Origin: Enterococcus rotai
GTDB taxonomy: Bacteria > Bacillota > Bacilli > Lactobacillales > Enterococcaceae
DNA length: 64,000 nucleotides
Direction: 5' to 3'
NCBI RefSeq assembly: GCF_001465345.1
Contig: NZ_CP013655.1
Location: 1,786,673-1,850,672, forward strand
In this document: positions 8,654 through 15,773 of the stretch, piece by piece
How the letters are laid out: each line of letters starts with the position of its first letter
Numbering within the stretch: position 1 is the stretch's first letter
Program-made: the position numbers and the translations under genes
Notes under the pieces: generated by a model
Seen by the model: only the letters and a program-made list of their open reading frames with translations
What the model was told of the DNA's origin: nothing
Database searches by the model: none

Positions 8654-8747
8654 AACAGAACTAAGAGCAAACGCTCACTTAAAAAACTGGATCACATTTT
8701 TAGTCGTTTTGGATGAGCTTATCTATTTTTTATTGGAGGAGATCAAA

Positions 8748-9503
8748 ATGGAAACATATTTAACTATGGGACAATTAGCTGAATTATTGGCTATTTCCAA
8801 ACATCAAATTCGTTATAACGAAGAAAAAGGCTTGTTGTCGCCAGCGTTTATTGATGCTAATGGATACCACAAATACGGTATTGATCAAATGTATCAGTTG
8901 GCAAATATTCTTTTAATGAGAAGTTTAGGCGTATCAACGGCTCAAATTACTAAGTTTATGACCAATCAGGATAACGTTTGGGCGGAACAAACGTTAAAAG
9001 AAACACTACAAGCTACAGAAGACAAAATTCACCAATTAGTCGTTGCTAAAAAGAAAATTGAAGCGTTATTGCCAGAGATCGAACAAAAAGAGGAGGGATA
9101 TCTTAGCTTGCCAGAAAGAAATTTGAGGAAAGTCTATTCATATCCATTGATGGAATCAATGAATATAGCTGCCTTCTTTAAAGCTTTCAAAAATACTCAA
9201 AACAACCAACCTATGCTTTTTGAATCACTCTATTATTTAGTCTGCGATCAGCAGATGGATGTTTACGTTGAAGACCCTTTGGCAAAAGATAAACAACTAA
9301 AAGCGGGTGACTATGTAGTAAAAAGAGTTTGGGTAGAAGAAGAGGCAGAATTGTTAGAAGCCGTTGCTAGATTTAAGCAAGAAACCAACTTTCCATCTTT
9401 GGGCGTATCAGAAGTAATCATCAAAGAGGAAGCCTATTCTTCTATTTTAATGAATAATAAACTTTTGTATGAACTTCAAGGGTTTATTTCAATGAAAGGG
9501 TGA
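8748..9503 (+). CDS. MerR-family transcriptional regulator, 251 aa
   Basis: ATG 8748 is chosen for the GGAGGA eight bases upstream; the frame is open 33 codons further without a site. N-terminal winged-helix (METYLTMGQLAELLAISKHQIRYNEEKGLLSP, then GYHKYGIDQMYQLANILLMRSLGVS) is MerR-like, followed by a dimerisation helix (about 85-120) and a C-terminal ligand domain (about 130-251) resembling the GyrI/BmrR effector fold. It should sense a small molecule and activate its own promoter. The next gene starts 7 bases after its stop, and the two after it are coupled, giving a three-gene operon. The ligand is not predictable. Confidence 0.8.
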   Translation: METYLTMGQLAELLAISKHQIRYNEEKGLLSPAFIDANGYHKYGIDQMYQLANILLMRSLGVSTAQITKFMTNQDNVWAEQTLKETLQATEDKIHQLVVAKKKIEALLPEIEQKEEGYLSLPERNLRKVYSYPLMESMNIAAFFKAFKNTQNNQPMLFESLYYLVCDQQMDVYVEDPLAKDKQLKAGDYVVKRVWVEEEAELLEAVARFKQETNFPSLGVSEVIIKEEAYSSILMNNKLLYELQGFISMKG

Positions 9504-9510
9504 GGGCTTT

Positions 9511-10119
9511 ATGAATAACAGCATACAGGTGATGGCTCGTGATCAATTAAGTCAGCAGGAAGAAAAGGAGGTACTTAGGTTGTTGCTAACATCCTTTTCG
9601 GCCAAATTTGGAACACTTCATCTAAAGCTAGATGAACAGCTGGATATTTTAGTTTATCTTGATCGGAAATATTCACAGCAGCTCGCTCCCGTTGATTATA
9701 TCGCAAAGAAAGAAAATAAAATCGTCGGGTTATTGACTATTGCGGGAACAACCAATTATCCCCAAAAACTTGCCTATCCTTTTGAGTTAGTTAAAAAGTA
9801 TGGTTTTTTTACTATCGCTCACTATCTCTTATTGCTGACAGCGCTAGATTACCGTTCTGCTGATAAAGAGCAGTATATTGAAAATATTGCAGTACACGAA
9901 AAATGCCAAAAACAGGGAATTGCCAAGGAATTGATCGAGATGGCACAAGCAAATACAAAAAACGGTGAAAAGCTGACACTTCTTGTTTCTGCTGAAAATA
10001 CGCATGCAAAGCGCTTATATTTGAAGTGCGGGTTTTCAATCGTTAAAAGGAAAAGAAAAGTTCTTTTAGGTTTTTTAGTGAACGAACCAAATTGGCTTTT
10101 TATGGAATGGAGCAGATAA
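9511..10119 (+). CDS. GNAT-family N-acetyltransferase, 202 aa
   Basis: GNAT core with IENIAVHEKCQKQGIAKELIEMAQ (acetyl-CoA pyrophosphate loop, Q-x-x-G-I-A) and LLVSAENTHAKRLYLKCGFSIVKRK as the C-terminal beta-alpha element. Substrate unknown. It lies between the MerR regulator (7 bases) and an alpha/beta hydrolase (starts 2 bases after its stop), so the three are one transcript. It is 1.2 kb upstream of lanM but separated by a hairpin; a tailoring or self-protection role is only speculation. Confidence 0.82.
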   Translation: MNNSIQVMARDQLSQQEEKEVLRLLLTSFSAKFGTLHLKLDEQLDILVYLDRKYSQQLAPVDYIAKKENKIVGLLTIAGTTNYPQKLAYPFELVKKYGFFTIAHYLLLLTALDYRSADKEQYIENIAVHEKCQKQGIAKELIEMAQANTKNGEKLTLLVSAENTHAKRLYLKCGFSIVKRKRKVLLGFLVNEPNWLFMEWSR

Positions 10120-10120
10120 G

Positions 10121-11125
10121 ATGAAACGAGTGAAAAAGTTGATCCTGTTATTTACAGGATTACTTATGATTTTAGGCATGTTTATTTGGTATGAACATTT
10201 TTATGATATGCATGAGACCACTAAATGGATTCCAACTACTAAAGGCCGTTTGGCTGCTGTGTTAACACAACCAAAAAGGCGTGAGTCTCGTGGAATCGTA
10301 GTATTGGTTCATGGAGATGCAGCGGTTGATGCCACAAATGAAGGTGGCTATAGGACTATGATGGAACAATTTGCTAAAGCTGGATTTACAACGATTTCTT
10401 GGGCAAAACCCGGGGTCGCTGGCTCAACAGGAAACTGGCTGAATCAATCGATGGATGATCGGGCAGATGAAGTAACTGAAGTCATTCAATGGGCAAGGAA
10501 ACAACCAACTATAAACACAGAGAAAATTGTGTTATGGGGAGTAAGTCAAGGTGGTTGGGTTGTCCCAAAAGTTGCTGCGCAAAAGAAAGTCCCACTTTCT
10601 AAAGTAATCTTGGTATCTCCAGCAATCGACTGGGTAACGCAAAATACGTATTATACGACACAAAAATTAAAACAAGAAGGCAAAACACCGCAACAAATCA
10701 CAGAAGCTTTAGGAAAAGAAGAGCAAGTGATCACGTTGCTGAAAAACAATGCATCTTTTCAAGAGTATCTAGCAAATACGCCAGAACCAGAGCCAATGTC
10801 AAAAGAGCGCTGGTCCTTTGTTAAAAAGAACTTCAGAGCTAACAGTCGGTCTGATTTAGAAAAAATAAATGTCCCAGTTGAGTTGATCCTTGCTGACCAT
10901 GACCAAAACGTAGATATTAAGGACACTGAAAAAACATACTCAGAAAAAATACCAACAGATTTGCTATCTGTTTATAAAATGAAAAATACCGCTCATAGCA
11001 TGGTATATGCCAATCTTACACAATCAGAATTTTTAACAACAGCTGCTTACTTGTTAGCACCTAAAGATTTTTTGATCAATAGAGCCTTTTTAAGGCAATC
11101 ATTTTTATCTGTTGCAAGAGATTGA
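10121..11125 (+). CDS. membrane-anchored alpha/beta hydrolase, 334 aa
   Basis: An N-terminal hydrophobic segment (LILLFTGLLMILGMFIWY, about residues 7-24) anchors or exports the protein. Next, VVLVHGDAAV supplies the oxyanion-hole HG, WGVSQGGW is the nucleophile elbow (Ser of G-x-S-x-G), ILADHDQNVD is a likely acid region, and KNTAHSMVY supplies the catalytic His. Family: DUF1100-like/dienelactone-hydrolase-like esterases. Last gene of the MerR operon. The substrate is not evident. Confidence 0.8.
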   Translation: MKRVKKLILLFTGLLMILGMFIWYEHFYDMHETTKWIPTTKGRLAAVLTQPKRRESRGIVVLVHGDAAVDATNEGGYRTMMEQFAKAGFTTISWAKPGVAGSTGNWLNQSMDDRADEVTEVIQWARKQPTINTEKIVLWGVSQGGWVVPKVAAQKKVPLSKVILVSPAIDWVTQNTYYTTQKLKQEGKTPQQITEALGKEEQVITLLKNNASFQEYLANTPEPEPMSKERWSFVKKNFRANSRSDLEKINVPVELILADHDQNVDIKDTEKTYSEKIPTDLLSVYKMKNTAHSMVYANLTQSEFLTTAAYLLAPKDFLINRAFLRQSFLSVARD

Positions 11126-11165
11126 GGATCTCATCCTGTTTTTTGCTAGTGCTTCAGCTGATGAC

Positions 11166-11208
11166 TACGATATTTTTATTTACTTTTAAAGAAAATAAAA
11201 ATACCGTA
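11166..11208 (+). terminator. hairpin between hydrolase gene and lanM
   Basis: TACGATATTTTTATT (11166-11180) pairs with AATAAAAATACCGTA (11194-11208) with one mismatch, followed a few bases later by T-rich sequence. It probably separates the hydrolase transcript from lanM. Confidence 0.5.
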
Positions 11209-11272
11209 GTATTTTTGCTACTTTTTTATTATGATTATAAAGAGGAGACACAATGCTAAAGGAGAGAAAACG

Positions 11273-14149
11273 ATGATTGAAGAGTTGACCTATAGTTATG
11301 CTACAACCATTACTGAAAGAATCGAATGTTGGAGAAACCTACCTGTAGATACAGATGAACCCGTTTACTTAAAGCAATGGCAAGTACGTAAAAGTTTATT
11401 ACAAGAGTCAGATTATCATAAAATGATGCAGCATTATCAGTGGAACGAGCAACAGCTTAACATCGGACTCGCGCCTTTTACAGAAGAACGAGCGCAATTA
11501 TTATTACCAACTGTTGAAAAAAGTGAGTGGTTCCAATTACATAGACAGTTATTTGCAACTGAAATCCCAATAAAAGAAATGAACTTAGCAGCTGGACTTC
11601 GTTTTCACTTAAATTACTATGAGCAACATATTAGACGTCTATTACCAAAATATCCATTGATTCAACTACCAGAAAATGTGATTGAGGAATTGATCGAGCA
11701 ATTATCTGCTGAATTCTTTTTTATTGCGCAAAAAACCTTGGTTTGGGATGTTCACCAAATGATTGAAGAGTATCAGTTACAGGCGGAATCAAAAGAAGCA
11801 GAATTTGCCAAGTATATTGAAGAATTTCTTGGAGACAAGCAACGAACGTATCTCTTTTATGGAGAGTACCCGACACTTGCCAGAGTTCTTGCCGTTCGTT
11901 TGCGCTTTGCTTGTGAAATGATTGAAGAATTTATTGCTTCGTTGACGGATTCTACTGAACAATTAGCAGAAACCTTTGCTATTTCAACGCCGATGAAACT
12001 TACACAAATAAAATTGGGACAAGGAGACAGCCACGATCAAGGAAAAACAGTGATTCAATTTCAAGTACAAAAGAAAGATCTGATTTTTAAATTTAAAAAC
12101 CTTGAAATAGGTGAACGTTTTAATGCATTACTGTCTTATCTAGAAAAACTAGATACAACGTTGTCCTTCTATAAAATTAAGCGTATTGTCTTACCAACAT
12201 TTACGATCGAGGAAAAAGTAATCTATCAAGAATGTCAAAATGAGAATGAAGTGATGAGTTTTTATCGAAACTATGGTCAGCTATTAGCAATCGTTTATTG
12301 GTTAGGGGCAACAGATTTGCATATGGAAAACTTAATTGCTAGTGGCTCCTACCCCGTCTTGATCGATGTGGAAACGCTGATTCGTCCTGAGATGTTTAAA
12401 CAAACACAAAAATTATCACGGCAAGTTCGCATCGAAAAACAATCAGTTATCGTCTCCGGTTTGTTGCCACAAAAAAAACAATGGAAACGTGATCTGGAAA
12501 TGGACGCTTTATCTGGTACTAAGCAAAAGTTGCCTAAAAAAGTTAGAAGGCTGAGAAATGAAGGCTCTAGTGATATCGCTTTCCAATTAGAGGAAGCGTA
12601 CATGGAGGGTGCTCAAAATATTCCTCGCTTAGCGGGACAAGATGTAGATTATCAATTATATCGTCACGTGATCCAGGCAGCCTTTCAAACAATGAATCAA
12701 TTATTATTGAAAAATAAAGCTGCTTTTATAGAGAAAGTCAAAGAGTTATTTTCTAATACAACAATCCGATTGATTTACAGAGATACACAAGATTATGGGA
12801 ATTTATTGAATTTTACGTTGCATACAGAGAGTACGTCAAACTATATTGAACGGGAGAAGATCATTGAAAACTTATGGGCTAGTAAAATCATTCCAGAAGC
12901 GTTAATCCCTTTTGAAGTAGAAGCAATGTTGGATCACGATATTCCTTTAATTACAGCGAACACTTCTTTGACAACAGTTTATACCAATGGTCACAAGCTC
13001 CCTGGACTATTGGCCAAAACACCAATACAAGATACGGTGGAGCATATGGAACAAATAACAGAAAAAAACAGTCGATTTTCTTACCTTTTACTAAAAGAAA
13101 GTCTAGGTACGTTAGAATATAAAACACAAAAAATACCGATTGCAGTACAAAATAGTTCTATTGAACAACCGTTATTACAAAAGGCTGCTGATATTGGCGA
13201 TAGGATCATTGATCAGATTGTAGTGGAACAACAGCATGGAGAAGTTGATTGGATGTCTGTTCTACCAGGAGAAAATGAGGAGGTAGTGATTGCTTATCCA
13301 AGCACAGATCTTTATGAAGGGAGTGCCGGAGTCTATTTGTTTTTAGTCTATTTGAACTATTTTGTGCCTAAAGCTAGTTATCAAGATGTAATTGAGCTAT
13401 TGGAAAAAGAGCTTTTTCAAAATGAAAAAGCAGAAAGTTCTTATGAAAGTGCCTTTTTTGATGATGGGATGCGTCTAACCGTTGCTTTTTATGTGACGAG
13501 ATTACTTGATGATGAAAAACATCGAGCATACTTACAACAGAGTCTGCAAAACTTGAAAATGGCTCAAGGAATGGAGCAAAATCAGTTGAATGAATGGCTT
13601 TATGGAAAAGCTAGTTTACTGGCTATTTTGGCAGCCATCTACCGAGAATTTCCAAGTGACGAAGTCTATGGATTATTATCGTATTACGCAGATGCTGTAG
13701 AGTATCAGGAAATGGAAGATAGCAGCTTTGCTCATGGTTATGCTGGTGTTTGTTATGGATTGGCTCAAGCAAATCAACTCTTGAAAGAAGTAGCGATCGA
13801 AGCAAAACGGGAATGGTACCAAGAAAAAGTTGAAAAAAATCTTGAACGGGAACCAATACGGAATAATTCTTGGTGTCGAGGAAAAATGGGCATTGAAAAA
13901 GTTATAGGGAAATCAATTGGAAAAGTCGAGGATACTTTTGTAGAAGACGATTGTTTATGTCATGGAAATTATGGAAATTCAGATGATTATTTGAATAATA
14001 TTAATCTATTAACAGATGACGTTATTAAATTGAAGACTGATCCAGCGTGCATTCCAATAAGCCTTTTCTGCGGACTAGCGGGAATTGGCTATCAACTATT
14101 AAGAGCATATGATTCGTCCAGTGTACGGTCCTTGTTATTTATTAAGTGA
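11273..14149 (+). CDS. lanM: class II lanthipeptide synthetase LanM
   Basis: Bifunctional enzyme that dehydrates Ser/Thr in a precursor peptide and then closes thioether rings with Cys. ATG 11273 follows AAAGGAGAG by 6 bases, giving 958 residues, normal for LanM. The N-terminal DUF4135 dehydratase shows GQGDSHDQGKTV (about 250) and WLGATDLHMENLIA (about 347), the kinase-like ATP/leader region. The C-terminal LanC-like cyclase starts near YPSTDLYEGSAGVYL and keeps FAHGYAG (His821), SWCRG (Cys868) and CLCHG (Cys896, His897), so all three zinc ligands are present. SWCRGKMG replaces the usual SWCHGxPG. The substrate gene lies 81 bases downstream. No LanT transporter, protease or immunity gene is adjacent. 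Confidence 0.95.
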   Translation: MIEELTYSYATTITERIECWRNLPVDTDEPVYLKQWQVRKSLLQESDYHKMMQHYQWNEQQLNIGLAPFTEERAQLLLPTVEKSEWFQLHRQLFATEIPIKEMNLAAGLRFHLNYYEQHIRRLLPKYPLIQLPENVIEELIEQLSAEFFFIAQKTLVWDVHQMIEEYQLQAESKEAEFAKYIEEFLGDKQRTYLFYGEYPTLARVLAVRLRFACEMIEEFIASLTDSTEQLAETFAISTPMKLTQIKLGQGDSHDQGKTVIQFQVQKKDLIFKFKNLEIGERFNALLSYLEKLDTTLSFYKIKRIVLPTFTIEEKVIYQECQNENEVMSFYRNYGQLLAIVYWLGATDLHMENLIASGSYPVLIDVETLIRPEMFKQTQKLSRQVRIEKQSVIVSGLLPQKKQWKRDLEMDALSGTKQKLPKKVRRLRNEGSSDIAFQLEEAYMEGAQNIPRLAGQDVDYQLYRHVIQAAFQTMNQLLLKNKAAFIEKVKELFSNTTIRLIYRDTQDYGNLLNFTLHTESTSNYIEREKIIENLWASKIIPEALIPFEVEAMLDHDIPLITANTSLTTVYTNGHKLPGLLAKTPIQDTVEHMEQITEKNSRFSYLLLKESLGTLEYKTQKIPIAVQNSSIEQPLLQKAADIGDRIIDQIVVEQQHGEVDWMSVLPGENEEVVIAYPSTDLYEGSAGVYLFLVYLNYFVPKASYQDVIELLEKELFQNEKAESSYESAFFDDGMRLTVAFYVTRLLDDEKHRAYLQQSLQNLKMAQGMEQNQLNEWLYGKASLLAILAAIYREFPSDEVYGLLSYYADAVEYQEMEDSSFAHGYAGVCYGLAQANQLLKEVAIEAKREWYQEKVEKNLEREPIRNNSWCRGKMGIEKVIGKSIGKVEDTFVEDDCLCHGNYGNSDDYLNNINLLTDDVIKLKTDPACIPISLFCGLAGIGYQLLRAYDSSSVRSLLFIK

Positions 14150-14168
14150 CACAATCTGAAAAAAGAAC

Positions 14169-14197
14169 TTTACTTATATTGGCGTACGCATTATAAT
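14169..14197 (+). promoter_or_regulatory. promoter of the lanthipeptide precursor
   Basis: TTTACT (14169-14174) and TATAAT (14192-14197) with a 17-base spacer, between lanM and the precursor gene. The precursor can therefore be transcribed at a high level independently of lanM. Confidence 0.7.
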
Positions 14198-14230
14198 TTA
14201 GGTATTAACGCAAGGGGGAGAAAATATATC

Positions 14231-14404
14231 ATGAGAAAATTATCGATTGAAAAAATGGAAACAGCAAAAGATTTAAAAAAAGTAGATGCAGTTGTGGGAG
14301 CTTCGTTTGAAAGAAGTAAAAATTCTGAAGATACTGTGGATAGATCTGAGACGATTGTTGCAAATACAATTGGTGGATGGTCACGTATTATCTGCTTACC
14401 ATAA
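14231..14404 (+). CDS. lanA: putative class II lanthipeptide precursor, 57 aa, single Cys
   Basis: Small gene directly downstream of lanM, with AGGGGGAG 10 bases before its ATG and a double stop TAATAA. The N-terminus is a charged, helical leader with KDLKKVDAVVGA at 13-24. This fits class II leaders that end in Gly-Ala, with hydrophobic residues at -7 and -4, so cleavage after Ala24 is the best guess. That leaves a 33-residue core with five Ser, three Thr and only one Cys (Cys55, in NTIGGWSRIICLP). At most one (methyl)lanthionine can form, probably from Ser51 or Thr46 to Cys55. An alternative cut after Gly48-Gly49 would leave eight residues. Assignment rests on position, size and leader shape; no known lantibiotic was recognised. 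Confidence 0.75.
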   Translation: MRKLSIEKMETAKDLKKVDAVVGASFERSKNSEDTVDRSETIVANTIGGWSRIICLP

Positions 14405-14410
14405 TAAGCA

Positions 14411-14453
14411 AAAAACTAGAAAAATGGGTGCAATCCATTTTTCTAGTTTTTTT
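14411..14453. terminator. strong bidirectional terminator after lanA
   Basis: AAACTAGAAAAATGG (14413-14427) pairs perfectly with CCATTTTTCTAGTTT (14435-14449), followed by a T-run and preceded by an A-run. It closes both lanA and the convergent minus-strand gene. Confidence 0.9.
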
Positions 14454-14454
14454 G

Positions 14455-14787
14455 TTAAATTGATTTTTTCAAAATAAATATGCCAATAGCTTCTGTTCCA
14501 GATATAATCAAAACTGCTAGATTCAAAATCCATGAGTATGAAACTTGATTATAAGAAGCAATATCATAAAATAAATTACTTAAGGCAAATAACAAAATCA
14601 TTGTAATAATGAAAGAAATAAAGCTAGCTGTTGAAATGATTTTCTTTCCACGTTCATCTTTACCTTCTTTACTAAAGTAAAAGTAGAGTGAATAAACAAT
14701 AAAGATAATTGATAATAAAGCAATCACTAAGGTAAACCAATGATTTGTTGGCAAGTTATCAAAAAAAGATTTAAGTGATTCAGTCAT
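14455..14787 (-). CDS. three-helix membrane protein, 110 aa
   Basis: Three hydrophobic segments (about residues 17-36, 50-72 and 84-105) with a charged KEGKDERGKK loop after the first. This resembles the small membrane proteins (DUF2178/DUF3796-like) commonly paired with Cro/CI-type regulators in Firmicutes. It starts 23 bases after the regulator gene upstream, with GGAAAGGA as RBS, so the two form an operon. Possible roles are sensing or immunity; its convergent position next to the lanthipeptide gene makes an immunity function worth testing but is no proof. Confidence 0.65.
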   Translation of the reverse strand: MTESLKSFFDNLPTNHWFTLVIALLSIIFIVYSLYFYFSKEGKDERGKKIISTASFISFIITMILLFALSNLFYDIASYNQVSYSWILNLAVLIISGTEAIGIFILKKSI

Positions 14788-14810
14788 AATTTATCCTTTC
14801 CTTCCGTCTG

Positions 14811-15065
14811 TTAGTCGGTTACTTCGTTTGTTTGCTCGTCATCTGTTAATTTTTTGAAAGTGAAGATTTGTTCAATCGGCACTTCGAAAACGTCTGCTAT
14901 GTCATGAGCCAGTAAAAGGGAAGGATTGTACCTATTTCTTTCTAACTGAATGATTGTTTGTCTAGATACTCCCACCTTGTCAGCAAGTTCCTGTTGGGTC
15001 ATGCGTTTCATGGCTCTGTAGACGTGAATGGAACTCTCAAAAGATGAGTTCTTCTTTTTTGGCAA
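14811..15065 (-). CDS. XRE/Cro-CI-family regulator, 84 aa, TTG start
   Basis: I place the start at a TTG (15065) because GGAGGG lies seven bases upstream on the minus strand; the longer frame would put the RBS inside the coding region. Helix-turn-helix: MTQQELADKVGVSRQTIIQLERNRYNPSLLLAHDIADVFEVPIEQIF, the typical short XRE form with a C-terminal acidic tail. It probably represses its own two-gene operon with the membrane protein that follows. Target genes are unknown; the lanthipeptide locus is next door. Confidence 0.85.
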   Translation of the reverse strand: MPKKKNSSFESSIHVYRAMKRMTQQELADKVGVSRQTIIQLERNRYNPSLLLAHDIADVFEVPIEQIFTFKKLTDDEQTNEVTD

Positions 15066-15173
15066 TGCAAATCCCTCCAATAGTCTAATTTATGTATTAA
15101 ATAAAAAGCGCATAGTCAATATACCATATCTTACTTTCACTTACAAATAACTTGCAGATAAAATCAAAAGAAA

Positions 15174-15203
15174 AAAGCCAAGCTTCTCGACTAGCTTGGC
15201 TTT
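15174..15203 (-). terminator. minus-strand intrinsic terminator
   Basis: AAAGCCAAGC (15174-15183) pairs with GCTTGGCTTT (15194-15203). On the minus strand it is followed by a long T-run (complement of 15168-15176). It ends a minus-strand transcript that must start between here and about 15600, since the XRE operon lies beyond it. Confidence 0.75.
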
Positions 15204-15414
15204 CGTTACCGGAAGGAATCAGTGTATTGAATGGTCATTTTTTACTTTTCGTTATACATGTAAAGTAATTAGTTGAATTTCTTGTTCATAAACCAAATCT
15301 TGTTTTCATTACATTTCATACATTTCTTTTCTTAAATTTTTTTCAATCAAACAATCTTTATACGTGTTTTTTTGCTTTATTTGGATTGATGGTCCAACTT
15401 TTTACACATATTCA

Positions 15415-15510
15415 CTATTTTTTAAAGATGTTTTTATGATTTTTATACTCTACACATATATCTTGATGAAAGGTGAATCGTGTTCTGCTAACAACTTTGC
15501 GTTTACTCAT
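15415..15510 (-). CDS. possible small protein (31 aa or longer), minus strand
   Basis: Reading from ATG 15510 gives 31 residues (MSKRKVVSRTRFTFHQDICV...). The open frame continues upstream (..SRIEEFLEVD..) to an AAGGAGG motif at about 15549-15555, but no ATG, GTG or TTG lies at a suitable distance after that motif. Either the real start is non-standard, the gene is decayed, or the unit is an RNA. Promoter-like sequences upstream and a terminator downstream support transcription. No family recognised. The rest of 15204-15773 holds only AT-rich sequence. Confidence 0.3.
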   Translation of the reverse strand: MSKRKVVSRTRFTFHQDICVEYKNHKNIFKK

Positions 15511-15563
15511 GTCTACTTCGAGAAATTCTTCAATACGACTGATTGTTCCTCCTTCCTTCTATA

Positions 15564-15595
15564 ATTATAGTAACATATTTAGTAAGCGTTTTCAA
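15564..15595 (-). promoter_or_regulatory. minus-strand promoter with overlapping cre-like site
   Basis: On the minus strand, TTGAAA (15590-15595) and TATAAT (15564-15569) are 20 bases apart. TGAAAACGCTTACT (15581-15594) matches the catabolite-responsive element TGNAANCGNWNNCA at 13 of 14 positions and overlaps the -35, so CcpA would repress. The spacer is long, which lowers confidence. Confidence 0.4.
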
Positions 15596-15692
15596 ATAAA
15601 AAGACTTCAAATGTACCAATGATTTTTATACGCTGGGTGATTGGCAATCACAAAAAAGTTACCGGAAAAAAATGAAAATTTAGCCATATTTA

Positions 15693-15722
15693 TTGAAGTT
15701 TGAAAAAAAAACATGGTATAGT
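15693..15722 (+). promoter_or_regulatory. promoter of the P-type ATPase gene
   Basis: TTGAAG (15693-15698) and TATAGT (15717-15722), spacer 18. The resulting leader is only about 45 nucleotides, too short to hold a riboswitch. Confidence 0.5.
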
Positions 15723-15773
15723 GAATATAGATACTATATTAATAGAAGGAAAATTTAAGAATGGGGGGATAGG

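Noticed and set aside
15364-15564. Plus-strand 66-codon frame before the P-type ATPase
   Set aside because: No RBS, Phe/Tyr-rich composition typical of AT-rich noise, and overlaps a better supported minus-strand unit.
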